Source: DASQPA01 sp963757335
GTDB taxonomy: Bacteria; Acidobacteriota; Thermoanaerobaculia; Multivoradales; UBA5704
Length of the DNA: 64,000 nt
Direction: 5' to 3'
NCBI GenBank assembly: GCA_963757335.1
Contig: CAVWRJ010000025.1
Location: 310,001 to 374,000, forward strand
Within the stretch, counting starts at the first letter, position 1, and every line of letters starts with the position of its first letter. Positions 43,723 through 51,417 of this stretch are shown here, one piece after another. The notes beneath the pieces are model-generated. The model was not told the origin of the DNA, ran no database searches, and worked only from the letters and a program-made list of their open reading frames with translations. Made by a program: the position numbers and the translations under genes.

Positions 43723-43813
43723 GGTACTGGGTCAATTTGAATCCGAGGACGGGCGACTGGCTGCGCGAAGCGCCCGAAGGAGACCGCCCGCAGGTTCAAA
43801 CGGACCCAGTACC
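43723..43813 (+). repeat. Dispersed structured element, copy B
   Basis: Arms GGTACTGGGTC and GACCCAGTACC bound the conserved core CGACTGGCTGCGCGAAGC. It fills the gap between miaB and the DUF151 gene, in the sense of the downstream gene. Confidence 0.88.
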
Positions 43814-43828
43814 AGAGCCTTCCACGGC

Positions 43829-43857
43829 TTGACCTCGGGCCTCCCCGGCCCCAGAAT
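43829..43857 (+). promoter_or_regulatory. Promoter of the DUF151 nuclease gene
   Basis: TTGACC (43829-43834), 17-bp spacer, CAGAAT (43852-43857). The ATG at 43865 would be at or next to the transcription start (leaderless). Confidence 0.6.
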
Positions 43858-43864
43858 GGTTTTC

Positions 43865-44365
43865 ATGAGTGACCCCACGCCAGAGCTCCGCATGGAAATC
43901 AAGGGTCTGATGCTCGACCCTTCCTCGAACGTACCCATCGTCATCCTCAAGGATACGGAGAGTCAGCTCTTCCTGCCGATCTGGATCGGGGTTTTTGAAG
44001 CCAACGCGATCGCCCTGCGTATCGAAGGCGTGGAGCCTCCCCGGCCCATGACCCACGACCTCCTTCGATTGACGGTCGAACAGCTGGGAGCGCGAGTGGA
44101 GAAGATCGTCATCTCCGATCTCCGGGAGAACACCTTCTTTGCCCTGATCCACCTACGGCGTGGTGAAGAGGCCATCGAAGTGGATGCTCGCCCGAGCGAT
44201 GCCATTGCCCTGGCCCTGAGGAGCGATGCCCCGATCTTCGTGCTGCGCTCGGTGATCGAGAGAGCCCAAGCGGTCGACCTCGCCACCGAGGTGAGTGATG
44301 AGGAAAAGCTCAAGAAGTGGCTCGAAGAGATCAGTCCGGAAGAGTTGGGCAAATATACGATGTAA
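43865..44365 (+). CDS. DUF151 bifunctional-nuclease family protein
   Basis: 166 residues. The BFN core is seen as PIWIGVFEANAIALRIEG, RPMTHDLL, and the signature ARPSDAIALALRSDAPIFV. Family members have DNase/RNase activity in plants or bind UvrB-like proteins in bacteria; the role here is unknown. ATG 43865 is preferred because an upstream ATG at 43856 lies inside the -10 box; the end is firm. Confidence 0.9.
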   Translation: MSDPTPELRMEIKGLMLDPSSNVPIVILKDTESQLFLPIWIGVFEANAIALRIEGVEPPRPMTHDLLRLTVEQLGARVEKIVISDLRENTFFALIHLRRGEEAIEVDARPSDAIALALRSDAPIFVLRSVIERAQAVDLATEVSDEEKLKKWLEEISPEELGKYTM

Positions 44366-44438
44366 CGGTAGCGATCGTATCGTCAGGCCAGTGTTCGATT
44401 TTGGCGATAACTCCAAGAAAGAGAGTGGTTTAGGGTGT

Positions 44439-44456
44439 ATGTCGGCGCGCCGACAT
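44439..44456. repeat. 18-bp perfect palindrome, copy 2
   Basis: ATGTCGGCGCGCCGACAT, 15 nt before the parA -35 box; identical to the copy at 28373. Its position suggests an operator for parAB or a protein-binding site. It does not resemble the parS consensus. Confidence 0.85.
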
Positions 44457-44470
44457 CTTCGGCGTATAGC

Positions 44471-44499
44471 TTGACCCTGCTATAGCCTTCCCATAGACT
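44471..44499 (+). promoter_or_regulatory. Promoter of parAB
   Basis: TTGACC (44471-44476), 17-bp spacer, TAGACT (44494-44499), 11 nt before the ATG at 44511, so the leader would be about 5 nt and no ribosome-binding site fits in it. Confidence 0.7.
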
Positions 44500-44510
44500 G
44501 CCCGCCGCCC

Positions 44511-45272
44511 ATGATCATCGCGATTGCCAATCAAAAAGGGGGAGTCGGGAAAACCACGACCGCGATCAACCTCGCCGCGGCCCTGGCCAGCAAGGGGAGA
44601 CGGACGCTCCTGCTCGATCTCGACCCACAGGCCAACAGCTCGATGTCGTTCCTGGACGTGCATCAGCTTGCCGGAAGCTCGGTCTACGAGGCTCTAACCG
44701 AAGACCACGTCCATCTGCCAGCGATCATCAAGTCCGTGGAGAAGGTCCCGAACCTCTTCATTGCTCCTGCCACAATCGCCCTGGCCAAGATCGAAGCCAA
44801 GCTGATCGGCGAGATCGACAGCCACTATCGTCTGAAGGACGAGTTGCAGGTCGTCCAGGATGAGTATGACTACGTCATCATCGACACCCCTCCGACTCTG
44901 GGCATCATCACGGTTAACGCCCTGGTTGCCGCCTCCCACGTCCTGATCCCGATCCAGGCGAGCTACTTCGCCCTGGAAGGGACGGACGACCTCCTGGAGA
45001 CGATCGATAAGATCAAGCTGCGGGCGAACCCACAGCTGCAGATCCTTGGAGCTCTCATCACCCTCTATGACAAGCGAACCCTCCTCGCCAAGGATATCTA
45101 CGAGCAGATCCAGCGCGTATTCGGCGTCAAGGTGTTCAAGACGATGATTACCAAGAGCGTGCGCCTGGAAGAGAGCCCGGCCTATCGGGAATCGATCTTC
45201 ACCTTTGCTCCGAAGTCGACCGGAGCCTATGAGTATTACCGGCTCTCCGAAGAGGTCCTGAGCCGTGTCTGA
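44511..45272 (+). CDS. parA: Chromosome-partitioning ATPase ParA (Soj)
   Basis: Deviant Walker ATPase that moves ParB-bound origins. NQKGGVGKTTTAINLA at the N-terminus, LLLDLDPQAN, and YVIIDTPPTLG are intact; 253 residues with no N-terminal HTH is the chromosomal Soj size. It overlaps parB by 8 nt. Confidence 0.95.
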   Translation: MIIAIANQKGGVGKTTTAINLAAALASKGRRTLLLDLDPQANSSMSFLDVHQLAGSSVYEALTEDHVHLPAIIKSVEKVPNLFIAPATIALAKIEAKLIGEIDSHYRLKDELQVVQDEYDYVIIDTPPTLGIITVNALVAASHVLIPIQASYFALEGTDDLLETIDKIKLRANPQLQILGALITLYDKRTLLAKDIYEQIQRVFGVKVFKTMITKSVRLEESPAYRESIFTFAPKSTGAYEYYRLSEEVLSRV

Positions 45273-46152
45273 CCTCTCGAAGAAACGGGGCGGCCTGCCC
45301 ATGCAGGTCAAGATGCGGCACGATACCCATTTCGTCGAAGAGCTGGCGGGCAGGCATGAAACGCCCATAGGAAAGATGATTCCGCTCTCGGCCATTGAGC
45401 CCGATCCCAATCAGCCGAGGTCGACCATGGGAGATCTCGACGAGCTGGTGTCGTCCATTCAAGACAAGGGCGTACTGGAGCCGATCCTCGTTCGCCCACG
45501 GCCCCTTGATAGCGGCGGCAGTGGCATGCTAGAGGGCGGTGGAGCTCTCTACAGAATCATCTCCGGCGAGCGCCGTTTCCGGGCGGCCCAGGAGGCTGGG
45601 CTCTACGAGGTGCCGGCGATCGAGATGGACGTCTCCGAGGAAGAGGCCCTCGAGATCGCCCTCATCGAGAACCTCCAACGGAAGGACCTGACGCCCTTCG
45701 AGGAGGCCGAAGGTTACCGGGCTCTTGCCGAGCGGCACCAGTACACCCACGACGAGATTGCGGACGCGATTGGCAAATCGCGCTCGGTAATTACCGAGAG
45801 CCTGACCTTGCTGCAGATGCCCGGCCGGGTCCGAGAGACCGTGCAGGCCCTGGGGATCTCCTCGAAGTCCCTTCTGCTGGAGGTCCTCAAGGGCGGTGAC
45901 GAGACCGAGATGATCCGGCTCCTCGAAGAGGTCGCCCGCCAGGGCCTCAACCGGGATGACCTCCGTCGCCGGCTGCGCAACCGAGACAGCAAGGGGGGCT
46001 CAGTCCGCCGCAAGCCCTACGTCTTCAAATTCAGATCTCCGGACAAGACCTACAGCCTGTCTCTGGCCTTCCGCCAGAGCGAGGTCGAAAAGGAAGATCT
46101 GATCCGCGCCCTCGAACAGATCCTCGTTCAGCTCCGTCAGCCTCAAGCCTGA
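45265..46152 (+). CDS. parB: Chromosome-partitioning protein ParB (Spo0J)
   Basis: DNA-binding CTPase that loads on parS sites. N-terminal ParB/Srx domain with IEPDPNQPR, ISGERRFRAAQEAG and ALIENLQRKDLTPFEEA; HTH in DEIADAIGKSRSVITESL. 295 residues is normal. GTG start within the end of parA. The C-terminal dimer part is short but present (VEKEDLIRALEQILVQLR). No copy of the usual parS sequence was seen in the window. Confidence 0.93.
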   Translation: MSDLSKKRGGLPMQVKMRHDTHFVEELAGRHETPIGKMIPLSAIEPDPNQPRSTMGDLDELVSSIQDKGVLEPILVRPRPLDSGGSGMLEGGGALYRIISGERRFRAAQEAGLYEVPAIEMDVSEEEALEIALIENLQRKDLTPFEEAEGYRALAERHQYTHDEIADAIGKSRSVITESLTLLQMPGRVRETVQALGISSKSLLLEVLKGGDETEMIRLLEEVARQGLNRDDLRRRLRNRDSKGGSVRRKPYVFKFRSPDKTYSLSLAFRQSEVEKEDLIRALEQILVQLRQPQA

Positions 46153-46323
46153 TCCAGTTCCGTTCCGAGCGAGGGACAGCGAACTCCCTAAAGTGTGGAA
46201 CCCGCTGGGGCGAACCGCCTCAATTCTGAAGGCTTTGAAGGTCCCATGCTCGGCTGCTACAAAATGTCTGTTAAGGATGATTATGTTAACCTGCCTGCGC
46301 CGACGGCCAAGCGCGGCTGCAAC

Positions 46324-46758
46324 TCATTCGCCGGTCAGCCACTCCGCTGCCAGATCTTCGTCCTCCTCCAGCCGAAGCTTCACGAGTTCCGCGCTCCCGG
46401 CAGTCCCGGTAGCCAGAGAGCCTTCGAGCTCCTGTCGTATCCACTCGACGAGGTTCTCGCTCGACGGGATCTTGCCGCCATCGCCGAATTCCGGCAGAGC
46501 GAAGTTCAGATGTTGGTGATCGAGGCGCTCGACGATCTTGGCCTGGACCAGCGAATCCAAGGCTCCCAGGTCGACGACGAATCCGCTCTCCGGGTCGACC
46601 TCGCTGCGGACCGTCACGAACAGTCGGTAGTTGTGGCCGTGCCCCGGCAGATTGGCGCACTTCCCGAAGCGCTCCCGGTTCTCCGCTTCCGACCAGTCCG
46701 GGCGGCGGTACAGGTGGCTGGCGCTGAACCGGTAACGGCGTTCGAGGCGGACCTTCAT
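46324..46758 (-). CDS. 6-pyruvoyl-tetrahydropterin synthase / QueD family protein
   Basis: 144 residues. Zinc-binding histidines in FSASHLY and GHGHNYRL, catalytic Cys in FGKCANLPGHGH, and the second catalytic pair in LDHQHLN. It converts dihydroneopterin triphosphate either to 6-pyruvoyl-tetrahydropterin or to carboxytetrahydropterin (queuosine pathway). The ATG overlaps the stop of the SDR gene (ATGA), and that partner resembles pteridine reductases, which favours a pterin cofactor role over queuosine. Faces parB tail to tail; the 170 nt between them hold nothing recognised. Confidence 0.88.
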   Translation of the reverse strand: MKVRLERRYRFSASHLYRRPDWSEAENRERFGKCANLPGHGHNYRLFVTVRSEVDPESGFVVDLGALDSLVQAKIVERLDHQHLNFALPEFGDGGKIPSSENLVEWIRQELEGSLATGTAGSAELVKLRLEEDEDLAAEWLTGE

Positions 46759-47501
46759 TCGACCTGCCCCCGCCAGAGCTGGGCGCCGCCGGTGACCTCG
46801 ACCAGTGAGCCGGTCGCGTAGTCGCAGGTCAGGAGGAACTCGACGGCTTGGGCGACGTGCTCCGGACCGCCCAGCCGTTTGAGCAGGGTCTTCTCGCGGA
46901 TGACCGCGAGCTGCTCCTCGCTCGTTCCAGCCGGCGGCAGGACCGGACCAGGGATCACCCCGTTGACCCGAAATGCCGGAGCCAGGGCCTTGGCGAGAGC
47001 CTTGACGAGGGGGATCACCGCTGCCTTGGCGACGCTGTGGGCCAGGTAGCCGGTCCACAGCTCGAGCGCACCCGAGTCGCAGATCGCGACCAGGTTCCCC
47101 CCCTGGGCGCCACGCAGCTTGACGAGCTCCTGGGCGAGGAGGAAGAGCGAGCGGACGTTCAGGGCGAAGGTGTGGTCCCACTCCTCGGCCGTGGTTTCTG
47201 CGAAGGAACGCTTGAGGAAGGAGGCGGCGCTGTGGACGATGCTGTCGGGCGACTCCCCCGCCGCGATGCAGGCGGCGAGGAGCGACCGCGGTCCATTGGG
47301 CTCTGCCAGGTCGGCCCTGAAGCAGGCGCCCCCGGCAGGCAGACCGCGGACCAGGTCGTGGGCCTCGGCCTCGCTATGGTGATAGTGCACGAGGATCCGA
47401 GCCCCCTTTTCCCCCAGCCGGCGACTGATCGCGGCGCCCACCCGATGGGCGCCGCCGGTGACAAGTACGGTTCGACCTGCCAAGGAGCTCTCTGGGTCCA
47501 T
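46755..47501 (-). CDS. Short-chain dehydrogenase, pteridine-reductase-like, with His at the catalytic Tyr position
   Basis: 248-residue SDR. NADPH-type glycine motif TGGAHRVGAAI with the following HYHHSEAEA, as in PTR1/FolM pteridine reductases. At the active site the usual YxxxK reads HSVAK (in YLAHSVAKAA), so Tyr is replaced by His (codon CAC on the minus strand); the expected serine region reads AICDSGALELW. It could be a reductase with an altered mechanism or a non-catalytic relative. Coupled to the pterin synthase gene, diverges from lptF-lptG with about 11 nt between starts. Confidence 0.85.
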   Translation of the reverse strand: MDPESSLAGRTVLVTGGAHRVGAAISRRLGEKGARILVHYHHSEAEAHDLVRGLPAGGACFRADLAEPNGPRSLLAACIAAGESPDSIVHSAASFLKRSFAETTAEEWDHTFALNVRSLFLLAQELVKLRGAQGGNLVAICDSGALELWTGYLAHSVAKAAVIPLVKALAKALAPAFRVNGVIPGPVLPPAGTSEEQLAVIREKTLLKRLGGPEHVAQAVEFLLTCDYATGSLVEVTGGAQLWRGQVE

Positions 47502-47506
47502 ATAAT
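47501..47506 (+). promoter_or_regulatory. -10 box before lptF-lptG
   Basis: A perfect TATAAT lies 6 nt before the GTG at 47513; no good -35 is seen and there is no ribosome-binding site, so the mRNA is probably leaderless. The box touches the start codon of the divergent SDR gene. Confidence 0.55.
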
Positions 47507-47512
47507 GCGGGG

Positions 47513-49888
47513 GTGCGAGCGAGATTGGATCGTTACATCCTGAGCGAGATCGTCGGCCCCGTCGGGCTCGGCTTCCTAGTTTATACCTTCATCCTTCTCC
47601 TCCGCTTCCTCTTCCAGTCGGCGGAGATGATCATCCGCCGGGGCCTCTCCCCCGCCATCGTCGGCAAGCTCCTCGCCCTCACCCTGCCGAACATCGTGGT
47701 GCTCACCATCCCGATGTCCCTGCTCTTCGGCATCCTCATCGCGGTGGGCCGCCTGTCCTCGGACAGCGAGCTCATCGCCATGCGCTCCTGCGGGTTGAGC
47801 CTGCTGACCCTCTACCGTCCCATCCTCCTGCTCTCCGCGTTCCTCACCATCGTCAACTCGCTGCTCATGGTCTACGCCCTGCCCTGGGGCAACCATGCGC
47901 TCCAGCAGCTGCAGCTCGACATCCTGACCCAGACCGTCTCGCAGCAGGTCCAGCCGCGGGTTTTCTTCGAGGACTGGGTGGGCAAGACACTCTATGTCTT
48001 CGACGTGCCACCTGGCAGCGACCGTTGGAAAGGAGTTTTCATCGCCGAGTCGATCCCCGCGACCCAGGCCCACCAGATCACGGTCGCGGACTGGGGCGAG
48101 GTGAAGATCGACGATCAGGGCGAGCGGATCGTCCTGGTGCTCTACAACGCCCTCCAGCACAAGGTGAACCTCGCCTCGCCGGAGAGCTATGAGATCAGCC
48201 GCCACAAGCGGCTCGAGCTCATCCTGGAGGACCAGTTCTCGAGCAGCCAGCGGGCGAAGATGGCGGTCTCCAAGGGAATCCGGGAGCTGACGCTCGGCGA
48301 GCTCCGGGACCTGGCGCACGACCGGTCGGTCGGGAGCGAGCAGCACAACCTGGCCCAGGTCGAGATCCACAAGAAGTTTTCCATCCCGGCTGCCTGCATG
48401 GTCTTCGGTCTCTTCGCCCTGCCGCTCGGATTCAACAACCGGCGCGGCGGCAAGGCCTCGGGTTTCGCCCTCTCGATCGCCGTTATCATCGTCTACTACG
48501 TCCTCCTCAACAACGGCGAGGAGGCAGCGCGCTTCGGCCGGATCCCCCCCTGGCTTGCGATGTGGGCTCCCAACCTGCTCCTCGCGGTGGGAGGGGTGTT
48601 CCTGCTCATCCGCCGGAATCAGGACAAGAGTCTACTGCTGACCCGGGTCGACCGCTGGATTCGGCAGGACCTGTGGAGCGGGCTTCTCTTCCTCAAGAAC
48701 CGGCAGCGGAACCGTCTCCAGGAGCGCCGGCACCGCCTGGCGGCCGAGGGCCGCAGCGAGCGACGCGGTCTGATGCTGCTCCTGCCGCGGCCGCGCCTCC
48801 TCTTCCCCAACATCCTCGACCGCTATGTCGTTCGCCTGTTCCTGTTCGTCTTCATGCTCGTGCTGGTTTCCGGGCTTTCCCTCTACATCCTGGGAGATCT
48901 CTCCGAGAGCATCGACGACATCCTCAAGAACAAGGTCGCCAACTCGATGGTCGTCGACTACTACAAGTACATGTCGCTCCAGATCTTCTATGAGATCTCC
49001 CCGATCATCGTCCTGGTGACCACCCTGGTGACGTTCAGTCTGCTCTCGCGCACGAACGAGATCACGGCCTGCAAGGCGCTCGGGATGAGCCTCTACCGGA
49101 TCGCCCTGCCGGCGGTGCTGACCGCGCTCCTCATCACGCTCTTCTGCGGCTTCCTGGAGTCGGAGATCCTGCCTGCGTCGAACGAGCGGGTAGCGCAGAT
49201 CCACGACCGCATCAAGGGCAACAAGACGGCTCGCACCTACCGCCGGGCCGACCACCAGTGGCTCTTCGGGCAGGGCCGCTATATCTACAACTATCTCCAC
49301 TACGACGAGAAGAGCCAGAGCTTGCAGAACCTCCAGGTGTTCGACTTCGACGAGAACCATCGCCTCGTCCGCCGGCTCGTGGCCCAGTCCGCGAAGTACA
49401 TCGGCGATGCTTGGCTGTTCAACGACGGTTGGGCCCGCGACTTCAAGGGCGTCGAGGTCACGTCCTACACCCCCTTCCAGGGGCCGCGGATCGTTCACTA
49501 CCCCGAGACGCCGAGCTACTTCAGCTCGGAGATCCGGCCGCCGAAGCAGATGCGGTACGGCGAGCTCAAGCGGTACATCCAGGAGCTCATCGAGAGCGGC
49601 CAGGCGGTGCCCGACCTTGAGGTCGAGCTGCAGAACAAGCTCGCCTATCCGGTCATCTCGCTCATCATGGCGATCGTGGCTCTCCCCTTCGCGTTCCGCC
49701 TGGGCCGGCAGGGGGCGCTCTACGGGGTCGGCCTCTCGATCGTGCTCGGGATGGTCTTTCTCTTCGTCTTCGCCTTCTTCACCCAACTCGGCAAGGCGGG
49801 CGTCCTCCCCCCCATCGTCGCCGTATGGAGCCCGGGCGCGGTCTTCGGCATCCTGTCGGCGTATCTTTTCCTGGGCGTCAAGACCTGA
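47513..49888 (+). CDS. LptF-LptG fusion: LPS-export permease
   Basis: 791-residue inner-membrane protein containing two YjgP/YjgQ permease units. First unit about residues 1-370: opening LDRYILSEIVGPVGLGFLVY, periplasmic jellyroll about 130-270, returning helices with KKFSIPAACMVFGLFALPLGF. A 70-residue basic linker follows (RNRLQERRHRL), then a second unit about 435-791 opening NILDRYVVRLFLFVFMLVLV, with NEITACKALGMSLYRIA and ending VISLIMAIVALPFAF. LptF and LptG are normally two genes of about 360 residues each. Here a single chain could supply the whole transmembrane part working with LptB. No internal stop or start interrupts the linker. Confidence 0.92.
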   Translation: MRARLDRYILSEIVGPVGLGFLVYTFILLLRFLFQSAEMIIRRGLSPAIVGKLLALTLPNIVVLTIPMSLLFGILIAVGRLSSDSELIAMRSCGLSLLTLYRPILLLSAFLTIVNSLLMVYALPWGNHALQQLQLDILTQTVSQQVQPRVFFEDWVGKTLYVFDVPPGSDRWKGVFIAESIPATQAHQITVADWGEVKIDDQGERIVLVLYNALQHKVNLASPESYEISRHKRLELILEDQFSSSQRAKMAVSKGIRELTLGELRDLAHDRSVGSEQHNLAQVEIHKKFSIPAACMVFGLFALPLGFNNRRGGKASGFALSIAVIIVYYVLLNNGEEAARFGRIPPWLAMWAPNLLLAVGGVFLLIRRNQDKSLLLTRVDRWIRQDLWSGLLFLKNRQRNRLQERRHRLAAEGRSERRGLMLLLPRPRLLFPNILDRYVVRLFLFVFMLVLVSGLSLYILGDLSESIDDILKNKVANSMVVDYYKYMSLQIFYEISPIIVLVTTLVTFSLLSRTNEITACKALGMSLYRIALPAVLTALLITLFCGFLESEILPASNERVAQIHDRIKGNKTARTYRRADHQWLFGQGRYIYNYLHYDEKSQSLQNLQVFDFDENHRLVRRLVAQSAKYIGDAWLFNDGWARDFKGVEVTSYTPFQGPRIVHYPETPSYFSSEIRPPKQMRYGELKRYIQELIESGQAVPDLEVELQNKLAYPVISLIMAIVALPFAFRLGRQGALYGVGLSIVLGMVFLFVFAFFTQLGKAGVLPPIVAVWSPGAVFGILSAYLFLGVKT

Positions 49889-49918
49889 CGAGGTCCACAG
49901 AGCCGAAGAATACCGGGC

Positions 49919-50452
49919 CTAAGAGCGCTTTTTCTTGACGAGACCGGCCGCTGTCAGGTGGCGCAGGAGGGTGGCGAGACACCGGGTGGTGATCTTGCTC
50001 ATGCTGGTAGGGCTGTAGCCCAGGCGCTCTGCGACCTCCGCCGCCTCGTATCCCAGCCGGTAACGGAGGAGCAGGAGCGACTGGCATCGGTCCGGCAGCC
50101 GCCCGATGGCCGCGGTCAGATCACGCGCTATATCGGCACGCTCCTGCTCGGGAGCCATGGGCTCGGCGATCCACTCGAGGACCGTGGCATCGACCACATC
50201 GTAGAGCTGCCGGCGGCGGTCGCGCCAATAGAGGAGACAGCGGTTCTTCAGAGTCCCGAGCAGCCACGCCTCGGGGTCCCGGATGCCCTGCCACTGGTAG
50301 ATCAGGGCAAGGAGGGCTTGCTGCAGAATGTCTTCGGTGTCCTGAAGGGGAATCCGGTAGCGTGCAAAAAGTGCCTTCAGCCGTGGCCGGACCCGGTGCA
50401 AGAACAGCTCGAGTTCGGCTTCTTCTTGCCTGGGGTGGTTGAGCGCACTCAT
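49919..50452 (-). CDS. ECF-like RNA polymerase sigma factor, paralogue 1
   Basis: 177 residues. Region 2: RPRLKALFARYRIPLQDTEDILQ and WLLGTLKNRCLLYWRDRR; region 4 HTH: LRYRLGYEAAEVAERLGYSP and SKITTRCLATL. Very similar in layout to the two other sigma factors at 50.7-51.2 and 52.8-53.4 kb, so the three are products of local duplication. A copy of the dispersed element stands between it and the next upstream gene. Target promoters unknown. Confidence 0.9.
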   Translation of the reverse strand: MSALNHPRQEEAELELFLHRVRPRLKALFARYRIPLQDTEDILQQALLALIYQWQGIRDPEAWLLGTLKNRCLLYWRDRRRQLYDVVDATVLEWIAEPMAPEQERADIARDLTAAIGRLPDRCQSLLLLRYRLGYEAAEVAERLGYSPTSMSKITTRCLATLLRHLTAAGLVKKKRS

Positions 50453-50519
50453 TCTGCTACCGTGTCTCGGTTGAATAGATTACCATCCCACCCTGGACCT
50501 GTCCAGCGAGCGGGACTTC

Positions 50520-50609
50520 GGTACTGGGTCATTTTGAACCTGCGGGCGGCTCCTTCGGGCGCTTCGCGCAGCCAGTCGTCCGTCCTCGGATTCAAACTGA
50601 CCCAGTACC
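50520..50609 (-). repeat. Dispersed structured element, copy C
   Basis: Arms GGTACTGGGTC and GACCCAGTACC; core on the minus strand, in the sense of the sigma-factor gene downstream of it. Confidence 0.88.
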
Positions 50610-50653
50610 GGAACTTCGTACTGTGCCGCTTTGAACCGCCGGCCTGCCGGTCT

Positions 50654-51202
50654 CTATCCGTCCGCCTGATCCACCTGCGGAGGAGCGGACAGACCGTACC
50701 CGAGCAGCTGTTGGGTGAGGGCTGCGAGGCAGCGACGGGTGACCTTCCGGACGCTCGACTTGCAATAGCCCGTACGCTCCGCCGCCTCCGCCGTGCTACA
50801 GCCCAGGCCGTAGCGCAGGCGCAACATGGAACGGCAACGATCGGGAAGGGCCGACAGTAGAGAATCGAGGTCGAAGCGCAGGTTCGACTTCTCCTGCGCT
50901 GGAGCTTCCGCCTCCGCCAGGAGCTCGAGGATGGCGGTGTCCACCAGATCCCAGAGGCGGTTCCTGTACTTGCGCCAGTAGATGATGCAGCGGTTGGAGA
51001 GTGTCGCGAGCAGCCAGGCATCCGGATTCCGGATACTCCCCCACTTCGAGACCATGATCAGGAAGGTCTCCTGCAGCAGGTCCTCGGCGTCCTGGGCCGG
51101 GATGCGATAGCGGCAGAGAATTCTCTTGAGCCGCGGTTGCATCCTCTCTAAGACCTCCTCCAGGGAGGGTTCCAGGGCGTGGGGAGTTTCCGAGTCGGCC
51201 AT
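50654..51202 (-). CDS. ECF-like RNA polymerase sigma factor, paralogue 2
   Basis: 182 residues with region 2 (QPRLKRILCRYRIPAQDAEDLLQ, LLATLSNRCIIYWRKYRN) and region 4 HTH (LRYGLGCSTAEAAERTGYCKSS, VTRRCLAAL). It shares the RYRIPxQD(T/A)ED motif and the C-terminal TRRCLA motif with its neighbours. Flanked on both sides by copies of the dispersed element. Confidence 0.9.
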   Translation of the reverse strand: MADSETPHALEPSLEEVLERMQPRLKRILCRYRIPAQDAEDLLQETFLIMVSKWGSIRNPDAWLLATLSNRCIIYWRKYRNRLWDLVDTAILELLAEAEAPAQEKSNLRFDLDSLLSALPDRCRSMLRLRYGLGCSTAEAAERTGYCKSSVRKVTRRCLAALTQQLLGYGLSAPPQVDQADG

Positions 51203-51278
51203 GAATAGAAGCTTCAGAAAAGTAGCTGAAATTACATTACCAAGCTTCGATTCGAATGTCTAGCAGCAGGCTTGACGG

Positions 51279-51368
51279 GTACTGGCTCCGTTTGATCCCT
51301 GTAAGCAGCTCTTCGGGCGCGCCTTGCGCAGCCAGTCGCTGGTTCTCGGAACCAAACGGAGCCAGTAC
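51279..51368 (-). repeat. Dispersed structured element, copy D (divergent arms)
   Basis: Perfect 16-bp arms GTACTGGCTCCGTTTG and complement. Relative to other copies both arms changed together, keeping the pairing; an inner stem changed from GGGC/GCCC to CAGC/GCTG. GCTTGAC occurs just outside both ends (51270-51276 and 51370-51376), a possible target duplication. Confidence 0.85.
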
Positions 51369-51417
51369 TGCTTGACTTGATGTGCACGCGGGGAGAGCTC
51401 CCCGGAGAGGCGAGAAG

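Noticed and set aside
44439..44456. parS site for ParB
   Set aside because: The palindrome does not resemble the conserved TGTTTCACGTGAAACA-type parS.
46195..46821. 208-residue plus-strand frame after parB
   Set aside because: Mostly antisense to the pterin synthase gene, which has its zinc and catalytic residues.
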